Below the pieces are notes generated by a model, which was not told the origin of the DNA, ran no database searches, and saw only the letters and a program-made list of their open reading frames with translations. The position numbers were made by a program, and so were the translations under genes. A DNA stretch of 30,828 nucleotides from CAIUGU01 sp031398625 (GTDB lineage: Bacteria; Pseudomonadota; Gammaproteobacteria; Steroidobacterales; Steroidobacteraceae), in contig JANNNQ010000405.1 of the NCBI GenBank assembly GCA_031398625.1, positions 1-30,828 of the forward strand, given 5' to 3'. Positions 30,424-30,828 of this stretch are shown piece after piece; the stretch's first letter is position 1; each line of letters opens with the position of its first letter.

Positions 30424-30828
30424 ATGGTTTATTGGCAAATTGCCCTGCTCCTGGCATTGATCGTTCTCAATGGCTTTTTCGCGATGTCCGAGCTCGCGAT
30501 TGTCTCGTCTCGCCGAGGCATCCTCAAACAGCGCGCCGAGGCGGGATCCCGGGGTGCCGCCACCGCCCTGCGGCTCTCCGACGAACCCACACGTTTCCTC
30601 TCGACCATCCAGATCGCCATCACCCTGATCGGACTCATCAACGGTGCGATCGGCGGCATCACCTTCGGCGAAAAAATGGCCGCGGTCCTCGACGAGGTGG
30701 AGTGGCTGGGTGGCCACGGCGAATTCATCGGCTACGCCATCGTCGTGGTGGTGATCACCTACTTCTCGCTGGTCATCGGCGAACTGGTGCCGAAGCGCAT
30801 TGCAATGACCCATCCGGAGGCCATCGCG
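30424..30828 (+). CDS. CNNM/CorC-family membrane protein, 3' end outside window
   Basis: The frame from the ATG at 30424 is open to the window end (135 codons). The first hydrophobic segment is YWQIALLLALIVLNGFFAMS, followed by ELAIVSSRRGILKQRAEAG, FLSTIQIAITLIGLINGAIGG and ..YFSLVIGELVPKRIA. This is the N-terminal DUF21 (CNNM) domain of the HlyC/CorC family, which normally continues into CBS domains and a CorC-HlyC domain outside the window. Family members are linked to Mg2+/Co2+ transport. It is divergent from apbE. No strong ribosome site is visible before the ATG. Confidence 0.9.
   Translation, partial: MVYWQIALLLALIVLNGFFAMSELAIVSSRRGILKQRAEAGSRGAATALRLSDEPTRFLSTIQIAITLIGLINGAIGGITFGEKMAAVLDEVEWLGGHGEFIGYAIVVVVITYFSLVIGELVPKRIAMTHPEAIA

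Overview
The window is one contiguous stretch of a high-GC gammaproteobacterial chromosome. Recognisable proteins and the order yajC-secD-secF / suhB / trmJ-iscS-iscU-iscA / ndk-rlmN-pilW-hisS-yfgM-bamB-der, which is the conserved gammaproteobacterial block, show this. A MetX-family enzyme resembling the xanthomonad serine O-succinyltransferase, and a two-protein TerC pair, suggest a lineage near Xanthomonadales/Steroidobacterales/Nevskiales, but the taxon cannot be fixed from sequence alone. No rRNA, tRNA, CRISPR array, phage or insertion sequence was found.

Layout. 1-5.1 kb, + strand: a 5'-truncated CotH-kinase-like protein overlapping a DUF4159 protein, a 61-aa Cys/His protein, and Tex. 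5.1-8.5 kb, - strand: a DUF3750 protein, an OprP/OprO-type porin and the MetX-family acyltransferase. 8.7-18.9 kb, - strand, transcribed from trmJ toward der: trmJ, iscS, a degenerate IscU-like protein, iscA, ndk, rlmN, pilW, hisS, yfgM, bamB, der. This is a housekeeping series for tRNA/rRNA modification, Fe-S assembly, nucleotide balance, pilus biogenesis, histidyl-tRNA charging and outer-membrane assembly. suhB diverges from trmJ. 20.0-21.5 kb: an APC amino-acid permease. 21.6-26.7 kb, - strand: yajC, secD, secF and two TerC-family membrane proteins. 26.7-29.0 kb: cstA-ybdD, a pyruvate/peptide uptake pair. 29.2-30.2 kb: an ApbE flavin transferase. The window ends inside a divergent CNNM/CorC-type membrane protein.

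The most unusual content lies between the genes. Five intergenic gaps hold an element bounded by inverted arrays of the heptamer GGCTACA/TGTAGCC with a variable 40-90 nt core, and a sixth gap holds a solo arm. In five cases the TGTAGCC array sits 7-17 nt upstream of a start codon that has no visible Shine-Dalgarno sequence. Two other gaps hold tandem heptamers of different sequence. The gap upstream of cstA holds a 153-bp imperfect palindrome made of four 15-nt mini-hairpins whose stems differ by compensatory changes.

The second unusual point is the Fe-S locus. iscR, hscB, hscA and fdx are absent from their usual places, the IscU homologue has lost two of three cluster-ligand cysteines and the HscA-binding motif, and IscS lacks the usual C-terminal IscU-docking tail.
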